Source: Collinsella aerofaciens (GTDB lineage Bacteria; Actinomycetota; Coriobacteriia; Coriobacteriales; Coriobacteriaceae). From it: a stretch of 64,000 nt of DNA. Numbering within the stretch: position 1 is the stretch's first letter; every line of letters begins with the position of its first letter. This document shows positions 27,093 to 35,700 of this stretch, piece after piece. The notes beneath the pieces are model-generated. The model saw only the letters and a program-made list of their open reading frames with translations, searched no databases and was not told where the DNA came from. The position numbers and the translations under genes were made by a program. The stretch spans positions 115,491 through 179,490 of the forward strand of contig NZ_WWSY01000002.1 of NCBI RefSeq assembly GCF_009876115.1, read 5' to 3'.

Positions 27093-28228
27093 AAAGGCTT
27101 TCGCTGCAATGGCGCATAACGATTATGACGGCACTGCTCACGTGTGCGGCGTGCGTGCTGACGAACTGCCTGGTCGGCTATACGGGCATGCGCTACATGG
27201 ATGCCATCGGCAGTAACATCTCGGCCTTTAACGCAACCGGCGAAGATTCGCCCCAGGCGTTCGACCCGACGAAAGCGGTCCCCGATGACAGGGTCACGAT
27301 CGTCGTAAACGACGCACAGGAGTCTTTTGGCACGACAACCTGGTACATCACGGCTGGAGTCACACTCCTTGGCGGCGTGCTGGCATACTTTGTGAGCGGC
27401 CGTGCACTCAAACCGCTACGGGATTTCGCCGCCCAGGTAGAGCGCGTGCAGCCTGACAACCTAAGCGAAATCAGACTCAGTGAAGATGTGCCCACCGAGC
27501 TACAACGATGCAGCGCCTCTTTCAACGACATGATCGCCCGTCTTGGCGAAGGATTCTCTGCACAGCGTCAGTTTACCGGCAACGCCGCACACGAGCTGCG
27601 CACCCCGCTCGCCCTTATGCAAGCACAGATTGAACTATTCATCTCCGAGCACTCCGGTTTGCAACCCGAAACAGCCGAGCTGCTCGGCCTGCTGCAAGAA
27701 CAAACCGAGCGCATGTCTCGAATGACCAAGGTATTGCTTGAGATGAGTGAGCTCCGCAGCGTTCCTTGCGAGGACGATGTTGAACTCGGCCCCTTGTCCG
27801 AAGAGGTCCTCACTGACCTTGCGCCACTTGCCGAAAATAGGAGCATAGCCCTCAACTGTGCTGGAGACGCTTTAGTAATCGGGAGCGACACGCTCCTCTA
27901 TCGGTTGCTGTTCAACCTGGCCGAAAACGCCATCCGTTACAGTCGCTCCGGCTCGACTGTCAATGTCTCCATCAGCGACAGCGACAGCCACGTGCTCCTG
28001 CGAGTCAAAGATGAGGGCTCGGGAATACCCAAGCAGTACCGAGAGAGCATCTTCCAGCCGTTCTTTCGTCTAGACAAATCCCGCAGCAGGGCATACGGCG
28101 GCGCAGGACTCGGGCTAGCGCTTGTTTGGGAAATTGCAGCGCTTCACGGTGGCACGGTAGAGGTCGAAACAAGTTCCGAGAACGGGACTACCATGCTCGT
28201 AAGCCTCTCAAAGGGGGCCACCACGTGA
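27089..28228 (+). CDS. Sensor histidine kinase
   Basis: A 379-residue membrane kinase. Two spans (residues ~10-32 and ~88-108) enclose a ~55-residue sensor loop. A HAMP-like linker (GRALKPLRDFAAQVERVQ) follows, then HisKA with H-box NAAHELRTPLALMQ, and a HATPase with N-box NLAENAIRYS, G1 DEGSGIP and G2 GGAGLGLALV. It is translationally coupled to the response regulator. The short sensor loop suggests that it senses the membrane or a membrane redox partner rather than a large ligand. Confidence 0.92.
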   Translation: MKRLSLQWRITIMTALLTCAACVLTNCLVGYTGMRYMDAIGSNISAFNATGEDSPQAFDPTKAVPDDRVTIVVNDAQESFGTTTWYITAGVTLLGGVLAYFVSGRALKPLRDFAAQVERVQPDNLSEIRLSEDVPTELQRCSASFNDMIARLGEGFSAQRQFTGNAAHELRTPLALMQAQIELFISEHSGLQPETAELLGLLQEQTERMSRMTKVLLEMSELRSVPCEDDVELGPLSEEVLTDLAPLAENRSIALNCAGDALVIGSDTLLYRLLFNLAENAIRYSRSGSTVNVSISDSDSHVLLRVKDEGSGIPKQYRESIFQPFFRLDKSRSRAYGGAGLGLALVWEIAALHGGTVEVETSSENGTTMLVSLSKGATT

Positions 28229-28258
28229 TCCGACTGTCCAGGGGTCCCACTCGGCATT

Positions 28259-28555
28259 GTGAAACGCGTCCCAAAACTTGGACATGAGAAATGGGAGGCA
28301 GTTCGCATCTATGCCGAGGACGAAGTCCTGGCGGGGATTCAGGATGCGCAGAGGAAGCTTACGGCAGAAAACCCCGACAGAGTCGTGACCGTCGGCGGCA
28401 ATTGTATGGTGTCGCTTGCCCTCTTCGATTACCTGCACGGGAAATACGAGAACGTTGGAATCGTCTGGATCTATGCGCATCCGGATGTATCCACGCTGAA
28501 TGATGACTACCCCAACGCTCACGCCATGGTACTTGGCAGCCTTTTGGGAGAAAGT
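28259..28555 (+). pseudogene. Arginase/agmatinase-family remnant
   Basis: About 100 residues match the central part of a ureohydrolase, including VVTVGGNCMVSLALFDYLHG and IVWIYAHPDVSTLNDDYPNAHAMVLGSLLG. The metal ligands are damaged: GGDC reads GGNC and WIDAHPD reads WIYAHPD. There is no N-terminal part, and similarity stops at ~28555 where sequence from another gene begins on the opposite strand. It is a decayed fragment. Confidence 0.7.
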
Positions 28556-28835
28556 CATCCCGGTCTTCGGCGGCGAATAACGCGAATGTCCGCAGGCAGA
28601 CTCCAATCTGTGCGCGGAGAAGCTGGGCGACGCAAACAAGATTCCTCGACCCGAGCATGGAGATGAATCCGTCTATCAGTCTCATCGCATACTCAGAGGA
28701 GGATGCCAGATATAGATCCCATTGGGTAAAGTCGCCGTTCATAAAGGGAATCACTGCATTGCGCTCGGCGACTCTCAAGGCACTCAGGCTTTGTTCTATT
28801 TTCTCAGCTTCTTGTTTGAACTGTTCGCTATCCAA
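28553..28835 (-). pseudogene. 5' remnant of a DUF5677-like gene
   Basis: The first ~94 residues, with MRLIDGFISMLGSRNLVCVA and LLRAQIGVCLRTFALF, look like the N-terminal part of proteins related to DUF5677. The frame then runs into the antisense of the arginase fragment and loses sense. The junction near 28553 is the deletion or insertion point shared with the neighbouring remnant. Confidence 0.5.
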
Positions 28836-28933
28836 AATGCCCCCAAATGCCGGCTTCTCAACAAATCAGAAAAAGCATTGGCTATACTGATGCGGACAGT
28901 TCCGGGAGGGGTGCAAGAGACGGAAGGGCCGTA

Positions 28934-29383
28934 ATGGGTGAGAAGGGCGAGCGGCCGGAGCGGGTGTTCCCCGGCAGGACAGACCCGTGGTTCATAGCGG
29001 CCATGGTGATTGTGGCGGGCGGTTTATCCGCGGCGTGTATCGCGTGTTTCCTGAGCTCGAGTCCCGCGCTCCTATGGGGCTGGCTCGCGCTGCTGCCCAT
29101 CCCGGCCCTCGTGGCCCTGGCTGCCCTTCCCGTCCGCAGCAATCGCCTCGAGCTCTACGGCGACCGCCTCGTCGTCGTGTACGCTGGGACGCGTTCGGTG
29201 ATACCCTACGCCCACGTGCGGGGCGTCCGGCGCACCAGGACGCTCTGGGCGGGGACGGCCAACTCGCTCGACCGCGTCTACATCGAGGCGCCCTACGACG
29301 GCGACGCCATCGTCTCGGTCAGAGACAACGACGCCCTCGTGGCGGAGCTGGGGCGCAGGTGCGGCCTTGGGCCCGGCGCCTGA
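28934..29383 (+). CDS. Small membrane protein with bacterial PH-like domain
   Basis: A 149-residue protein. Two adjacent membrane spans (WFIAAMVIVAGGLSAACIACF and the LLWGWLALLPIPALVALAAL stretch) are followed by a ~75-residue beta-rich domain with NRLELYGDRLVVVYAGTRSVIPYAHVRGVRRT, the pattern of bPH-type domains. Start ATG at 28934 after GGAAGG. Its role is unknown. It lies among truncated genes but itself appears intact. Confidence 0.65.
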   Translation: MGEKGERPERVFPGRTDPWFIAAMVIVAGGLSAACIACFLSSSPALLWGWLALLPIPALVALAALPVRSNRLELYGDRLVVVYAGTRSVIPYAHVRGVRRTRTLWAGTANSLDRVYIEAPYDGDAIVSVRDNDALVAELGRRCGLGPGA

Positions 29384-29403
29384 CGCCCCGAAAGGAAGAG
29401 AGG

Positions 29404-29517
29404 ATGGACGTCCCGCACTGGCCCTACTGGAGGAAGTATTCCCTCGGCGGCACACAGGTCTGGTACGCGGACTGGGGCGACTGCCCCTTCGACACTGGTC
29501 TACATGAGCCCAGTTGA
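29404..29517 (+). CDS. 37-residue ORF, probably a truncated gene
   Basis: ATG at 29404 has a strong GAAAGGAAGAGG site and encodes a tryptophan-rich sequence (VPHWPYWRKYSLGG, then TQVWYADWGDCPF) before a stop at 29517. Composition and ribosome site suggest the beginning of a real gene cut short by the deletion that also truncated the ABC gene on the other strand. Product unknown. Confidence 0.4.
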   Translation: MDVPHWPYWRKYSLGGTQVWYADWGDCPFDTGLHEPS

Positions 29518-29570
29518 GTTCAGGAACGCAGGGCTGTCCCTGTAAAAAATGTTTAAGCAACCGTTGCAAA

Positions 29571-29870
29571 TCCATTCTCCCGCGCAGAGAGCCCCGGGTA
29601 GGCCGAGCTCGCGTCGGGCATGTAGCCCATACGCCTCCGGGCGGCGGCAAGCCCGCGCCCGCCGCGCTCGCCGAACAGCTCAACCGAGCCCGAGCTGGGG
29701 CTGGCGGTGCCAGTGACGATACAGATGAGCGTTGACTTCCCGGCGCCGTTTTCGCCGATGAGCCCGTAGACGCGCCCCGCCTCGAGGGCGAGGTCGATGG
29801 GGCCGAGGACGGTCCTCCCGCGGTACGCCTTCGTGACCCCGTGAAGGCGGAGGGGCATGGCTGTCGTCAT
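29571..29870 (-). pseudogene. ABC transporter ATP-binding protein, truncated
   Basis: The first ~95 residues of an ABC-2-type ATPase with intact Walker A (GENGAGKST) and the following SGSVELFGERGG and RRRMGYMPDASSAYPGLSARE. The frame then ends within ten residues, without signature or Walker B. Start ATG at 29870 after AAAGGA. It was probably the last gene of the padR-DUF1700 operon. Confidence 0.75.
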
Positions 29871-30032
29871 TGCGTTCCTTTCTCCTCGGATGGATTTTGG
29901 GTATGCGTCATGGGCCCCCGCGCGGGACGGGGAGCGAATCGACGCAGGCTCGAGGCCGGTTGGGTTGGGGTTGAGGTCCGGGTTCCACAGGCTTGCACAG
30001 CCCGACGGACAGGGCGTCCGGGCACGCTATGC

Positions 30033-30314
30033 TTAGGGAGCGGTGGGCGCCTCCGGGGCAGCAGGGGACTCGGACGCGGTGATGCCGGAGGTGTCGACCT
30101 CGCCGATTCCGGCGAGCTGCTCGATGAGGGGGAGGCCCGTCGGGTCGTCCACCTCGACGCCGCCGAGCACGATGGTGCTGTCGCGCGTGTCGATTTGGGT
30201 TGTGAACACGGCCGGGTCGAAACCCGAAGCGATAAAGCCAATGCCCGCGAGGACAACACCCGCAGCAACGAGCCCGCCCGCCACGGCGAGGTAGATCTTC
30301 TTCGCACTGGTCAT
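30033..30314 (-). CDS. Small exported or membrane-anchored protein
   Basis: A 93-residue protein with one N-terminal span (KKIYLAVAGGLVAAGVVLAG) and a short extracytoplasmic part containing DTRDSTIVLGGVEVDD and an Ala/Pro/Glu-rich end. In related operons this position, after padR and DUF1700, is held by a longer DUF4097 putative adhesin; this copy may be a shortened relic. ATG 30314 follows AAAGGAG by 8 nt; the upstream GTG is too close to the site. Confidence 0.6.
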   Translation of the reverse strand: MTSAKKIYLAVAGGLVAAGVVLAGIGFIASGFDPAVFTTQIDTRDSTIVLGGVEVDDPTGLPLIEQLAGIGEVDTSGITASESPAAPEAPTAP

Positions 30315-30329
30315 GGTACTCACTCCTTT

Positions 30330-30953
30330 CTACGCCGCGAGATGCGCGGCAGCGCCGCCCTTCTCGCCCTTACCCTTCCAGAAGGGCGAGGCGGCCTTCC
30401 TCGCCCAGAGCGCCGAGAGGCGCGCAATTTGTTTTGAGGCGGCCCAAGCGCCAGCACCAACGAAGAGCGCCACGCCGACGAGGCCGAGCCCCGCGCCCGC
30501 CGAGGCGAGGGCGTACGGGAAGTGGCCGATGATGATGCCGCTTATGGCAAGCAGGAGCTCAACTACGCCCACGCCCCCGAGTGCCGCCGCGACGATCCAC
30601 ACGCAGAGCGCCAGCACCCAGATGCAGATATAGACCGTGACGGCCACGGCGGCGAAGGCGGCGAGCAGCGGCACCCACACCGGGGAGCCCACGATGGTCA
30701 GCACCCACAGCAGCGCGGTGCTGCGCCGGCGCGTCCTCGCGATCGCGCGCGGCACGGCGGGCAGGTCGTCGAGCGTGGCCTCCGCCACCTCGCCGGGCGT
30801 GCCCATGGCGGCCACGGCCTCCTCCTCGCTCATACCGTCCTCCATGCGGTCGGCGATGGCCTCCGCATAGAACGCCTTGGTCTCCTCCACCTGCTCGGCC
30901 GGCAGGCAGGCGAGCAGCTCGCCCAACCGGCCCAGAAACTCATCGCGCGTCAT
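30330..30953 (-). CDS. DUF1700 family membrane protein
   Basis: A 207-residue protein. The N-terminal EFLGRLGELLACLPAEQVEE and the motif GMSEEEAVAAMGTPGEVAEA are characteristic of DUF1700; three or four C-terminal membrane spans follow. The start ATG at 30953, after GAGGGGG, overlaps the end of padR by 14 nt. Such proteins are encoded with PadR regulators and are thought to act in envelope stress signalling, but the mechanism is unknown. Confidence 0.85.
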   Translation of the reverse strand: MTRDEFLGRLGELLACLPAEQVEETKAFYAEAIADRMEDGMSEEEAVAAMGTPGEVAEATLDDLPAVPRAIARTRRRSTALLWVLTIVGSPVWVPLLAAFAAVAVTVYICIWVLALCVWIVAAALGGVGVVELLLAISGIIIGHFPYALASAGAGLGLVGVALFVGAGAWAASKQIARLSALWARKAASPFWKGKGEKGGAAAHLAA

Positions 30954-31260
30954 GGTGCGCCCCCTCAACGTATGCGTAAATCTCCCGTACGGACGGCCAC
31001 TCGGCCAGGAACTCCTCGATGCGCGCTCGCCCGTCGTCCGTGATGCGGTAGTACCGGCGCAGCCGCCCGTTGTGCTCGGCGGAGCGCGCCGTGATGCACC
31101 CGGCCTTCTCCAGGCGCTTGAGCAGCGGGTAGAGCGTCGACTCCGTGAGCCCCATGCTCGCCGGTACGTCCTTCACGATCTGGTAGCCGTAGGACTCCTC
31201 GCCGGAGACGGCCGCGAGCACGCAGGCCTCCAGGAAGCCGCGCTTCATCTGTGCCTCCAT
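30940..31260 (-). CDS. PadR family transcriptional regulator
   Basis: A 106-residue winged-helix regulator: MKRGFLEACVLAAVSG, SYGYQIVKDV, TESTLYPLLKRLEKAG and GRLRRYYRITDDGRA are all standard PadR features. Start ATG at 31260 after GAGGAGG. On the minus strand TTGCAT and TAGTAT boxes overlap imperfect TATA-rich inverted repeats at ~31285-31312, a likely autoregulatory operator. It leads an operon with DUF1700, a small membrane protein and a truncated ABC ATPase. Confidence 0.9.
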   Translation of the reverse strand: MEAQMKRGFLEACVLAAVSGEESYGYQIVKDVPASMGLTESTLYPLLKRLEKAGCITARSAEHNGRLRRYYRITDDGRARIEEFLAEWPSVREIYAYVEGAHHDAR

Positions 31261-31600
31261 CCGCACACCTCCTCTCGTCATATACTATGCTATACACACT
31301 ATACGATGCAAGGTATTAGACGTCAACTCTCATCGCGAAGATTCTCCGGCCCCTGCGCGCTGCGAACGTGATGTCGCGGGGCGGTTGGCATTATGCATGA
31401 AACGTCAAGTAACGCTCTTTTGATCCACTTCCGCTCGGCCCCATATGCCTTGTACAACGCCCTCTTCGACCTCGGGTTCAAGAGAGCCGCTAGTCTTCCT
31501 TTATACGTTCGGCATAATCGTCGGCGATACCCACAAATTCCAGTCCCGAGCAGCAGGAGTACAATTGCTGCTATTGTTGCCAGCTGTTGGGAGATGGAAG

Positions 31601-32605
31601 ATGGACTGCGATGGCTACCCATGCGTTCCCATGCCGTTGATGTGCACCGCCTTTGTGCCGGGGCAGATTGACGCTGCGGTTGCAGGCATTTCCGACCCCG
31701 ATTCACGCACCATCGCCACGGCAGAAGCGCTGTACTTTCGCGGACAGGCCGCACTCGCCGCCGAGACAGCACGCCCCTATCTTGACGCCACCGACCCCGC
31801 GCTGCGCTATTCCGCATGCTTTATCTGCGGATATGCCAGTCTGTCGCTCAACCGTATCGCCGATGCCCGCCGTTGCCTTGCTGGCATCCTCGATACGCCG
31901 GCCGACGAGGAATCACCCGCCGTCCACGCCACGCATATCCTGTTCGCCTCGGCCGCGAGCGTCCTGCTGCACTTGCCTTCCCCGTATTCCGCCGAAGAGT
32001 TTTATCCGCTTGCGGCGCATCTGCCCGAAGGCCTGCGCCTGTTCGCCAGCTACGTGATGGCGCACGCCTTATATCTGCGCGGCGAATACGGCCGCAGCCT
32101 GGGCATGGCGGAAAACGCCCTGATTATGAAACAAGGAAGCTACCCCATCTCGGAACTGTTCCTGCACTTGGCAGCCTCCATGGCATGCATGAGCCTCAAG
32201 GACATCGACGCCGCAAAAACGCACTTCGGAGCTGCTTGGAACATTGCGCGCTCCGACGGCCTTATCGAGCTCATCGGCGAGCACCACGGCCTTTTGCAGG
32301 GGCTCATCGAGGCGTGCCTAAAAACGCAATACCCTGACGACTTCGCGCACATCATCGAGATCACATACCGCTTCAGCTACGGCTGGCGGCGCATCCACAA
32401 CCCCGATTCGGGCGAGGACGTGGCCGACGACCTGACGACCACAGAGTTCACCATGGCCATGCTCGCCTGCCGCGGATGGACCAACGCCGAAATCGCACGC
32501 CATATGGGAGTATCGCCGGGCACTGTCAAAAACCGCCTATCCAGTGTGTATGCAAAGCTTGGCATCGGCACGCGCACCGAACTGGTCGCGCATATGCTGC
32601 GTTAG
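31601..32605 (+). CDS. LuxR-type regulator with helical-repeat sensor region
   Basis: A 334-residue protein. Residues ~1-255 are alpha-helical and alanine/leucine-rich with TPR-like periodicity (for example ALRYSACFICGYASLSLNRI and YVMAHALYLRGEYGRSLGMA). The C-terminal ~65 residues form a LuxR/GerE helix-turn-helix: TEFTMAMLACRGWTNAEIAR, HMGVSPGTVKNRLSSVYAKLG. ATG 31601 is preceded by GGGAGATGGAAG, and a TACAAT box lies at ~31558. The surface-protein gene starts 157 nt downstream on the same strand, so it is the probable target. Confidence 0.82.
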   Translation: MDCDGYPCVPMPLMCTAFVPGQIDAAVAGISDPDSRTIATAEALYFRGQAALAAETARPYLDATDPALRYSACFICGYASLSLNRIADARRCLAGILDTPADEESPAVHATHILFASAASVLLHLPSPYSAEEFYPLAAHLPEGLRLFASYVMAHALYLRGEYGRSLGMAENALIMKQGSYPISELFLHLAASMACMSLKDIDAAKTHFGAAWNIARSDGLIELIGEHHGLLQGLIEACLKTQYPDDFAHIIEITYRFSYGWRRIHNPDSGEDVADDLTTTEFTMAMLACRGWTNAEIARHMGVSPGTVKNRLSSVYAKLGIGTRTELVAHMLR

Positions 32606-32761
32606 CGGCCAGACTGCCTAGCGCAGCATGCGCGCTCCGGAGCCCCGGCGCTTCACGCGCTCAAATTGGACATTTTGGCCCTCGGACGGCACTACCGCCA
32701 CGGGGCACCTTCTCGCAAAATTGGATTATTTCCACCGAAATTTGCGGAATGGGGGCCCAAG

Positions 32762-35700
32762 ATGCTTGATCGCCGTTCGTTACTTGTTGCTGGAGCGTCC
32801 TCGCTAGCGAGCATTATGTTGCCTCGCGTGCCGGGAAGCGAAAATGCCTTCCTGCTGCCGTTCGCGCCCACCGAAGCCTATGCCGACGAAAAAGACCCCT
32901 TCAGGGTGCTCGTTCTCTCGCGCACCATGTTTGGTGTGGTCGTGGTCGACGTCGCCAACAAGAATATGCCCATCAAGGGAGCGCAGGTCACGCTCACGTC
33001 GCGCTACGCCGCAGGCAAGCAGCTCACCGCCACGACCGATGACGAAGGCACGGCCATCTTTGAGGTCGCGCCGCTTTCGGAAGGCTACGTGGACGAGGCA
33101 ACGCTCCTTGACGCGTACGACTTTAACGGCGGCATCTCCATTAGCATGGCGGGATACCGTGATGTCGAGATTCCCCTTGCGCGTATCCAGGGCGGCACCG
33201 CCATAACCGCGCCCACGCGTCCGCTTTCCGACGGCGAGCCGTACTTCCGCCAACTCACATTCGACGAATGGGACATCCAGTACGCTGAAGCCACGTTCAT
33301 GGCATTGCCGAAGGACGACACGGCAAACGAGCAGCCCGATACGCACGCCTTTACCGTTCAGGCACATCTGCCACAGGGCGGACAGGCAACGCTGCGCATC
33401 AACAAAGTGACGCCTGCCGCGGGCAGCTCACCCGAAACCGTCACGCAGATCGGTCAGATCAAGGCCAGCGCATCGGGCGCGGATAATCTGGCGACGTTCA
33501 CACTCGAAGACAAGTTTCTCGACGCGGCATCGGGCCTTCTGGAAGAAGGGTGCAAGCTGCGCTTTGTCCTCGACTATCAGGGCAAAACCTACACGCTTTC
33601 ATCCCCTATGGCCGTTGTCACCGCGCCGGCCGCAAAGGCGGAATCGGGCTCGACCACCATCATTCCCACCACCATGGACCAAGAGATCACTCCGTTTGAT
33701 TTCCCCGCGGCGTTTCCCGGCATCGGAGGCAATAAGTTCACGTGCTGGATGCCTTTGTTCCCCATCTTGTTCGATTTCTCGTTTGCCGGGTACGTGCTGT
33801 TTGGCGGAGGATACAAACCAGCCAGCTACATGAACGATTCGGGCAACCCTGATCCGGAATACTGGAAGAAGTCACCGCGCGAGTCGGGCGCCAAGCAGGC
33901 AAACCGCTACCTCGACGAGATGGAGGGGAAGTGGAATCAGTACAAAAGTATGAGCGCCGGTTCGGGCACCGATCCAAGAAACACTAAGTTGTTTCGCCAC
34001 CATTGCACGCTGCTGTTCACGATGGATATCGCCACACAGCTGTACGGCTCGCTTGCCTACGATTGGGTGGGCAAAACCTGGGGTAACAACAACGACCCCG
34101 CATACGGCAATATTAAGGCCCTCTTCCAGGTAAGAACCGACCTCAATTGGACCGAGCAGTTTACCCTAGGACCGGTGCCGTTTTTCCTAAACGTCAACCC
34201 CTGGGTGCTGGCGAAGCTGGCGCTCGCCGTGGGTGCCCACACGCACGGCAGCGGCGCGGCGTTTTTTAAAAACATTTCGCTCGACTATTCAAACACGTCG
34301 GGCTCGTTCACCATCCAGATCGGGCTCGCCGTCACCTTTGGCGCCGGCGTTGCAGGCGTCGCTTCGTCTGCCGTGCGCGGCGCCGCATCCCTCACGCTGT
34401 TCATTGGGTACGAGAAGGCAGACGGACACCAGCTTCCGCGACTGCGTGTAGGTGCAGACGTCGATGTCGATGTGATACTCCAGTTCGTAATGTTCAAGTG
34501 GACCACCAAGGCTTGGTCGGGGTCGTGGCCCACGCTCGCCGATTCGTGGAATATGTCGGTGGACAATGGCGACCAGTATGTGCTCCAACGCTCTGAGCTC
34601 GCATTGGGTGGAGATACCCCTTACACGCTGGATGCCTGCTTCGGCACGCCCGGCAACGCCGAGGCAGGTGGTGTGCCGCAATTTATCGCATCGGCCACCA
34701 TCGTCACCAACGCCGAGCTGCTCGCACGCGCCGAGGTTAAGGCTACTGCCGCAAACGTCGCGCCTACCGTACGCGATTGGGACCGGGCGGTCACGCGCAT
34801 TGAGCTCGAGGCGGATGCAGAAAGCGACGACACGGGACAGATCGAGCATTTCGTCCATGCACTGATAGAGGACGACGACAACGCCGCGCCGATGTATAAG
34901 TACGCCTATATCGGGCAGCCGACGAACGTCGTTGCGGACCCCAACGCCAATTCTGCCGGTGTATCGGAGGACGAGCGTGGCGGCATCAAGCCCTCGAGTG
35001 ACAACGTGCTGTTTACTGGCGTGCTCAGCGAAGCTCACATGAAGCTGGCAATGATTGCCGGCGCAGAATGCCTATTCCGTATCGCCTCGGTGCGCTACGG
35101 CGAGAATGGCCGCTCGCGCCTAGTGGTGCACACAAAGGCAAACGGCACGTGGTCCGCTCCCACGCCCGTGGACTTTCCCCTTGGGTTTGGCGAGGGCGAC
35201 GTGGAGCGCGATGGCATATACGATTACGACTTCGACGTGGTGGAATATACAGACGGGAGGGAAAACCAAGACGCCTACGTGTTGCTGGTCTCGGGCGAGC
35301 GCCGCGACGGCGACAACACCCCTTTCGATACGGCGAGCACATCCGGCATACTGTCCGTTGTGCGCCTGCGCATAAGCAACGGCGGAGTTCGCGTGGTGTC
35401 GCATACGTCATGGCGCAGCATCTCGCGCGGCCGCCTGCAAGAGGATGGCTACCATTGCCTGCAGTGCCCGCGTATCACGGTGGGCAAGACGCTGGCCGAC
35501 GGACGCCTGTCGGGTGCCTACCTCCACCGCCGCGGAGCCACCGCAGAGAAGGCGCTCGGCAGCGAGGCTGAAGTTGCGCTGGAGTGCTTCACCCTGTGGT
35601 CGGACGTTTCGGGCGACAGCCTGACGTTCCGCCAAGTTCTCCGCTTTCCGCAAGCACCGTCGAGTATCGAGCTGGGCGAACCCGAGAATATCAACGGCAA

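Noticed and set aside
31323..31600. Minus-strand ORF with a hydrophobic stretch before the LuxR gene
   Set aside because: No ribosome site, overlaps the real start region, and no recognisable family; treated as chance.
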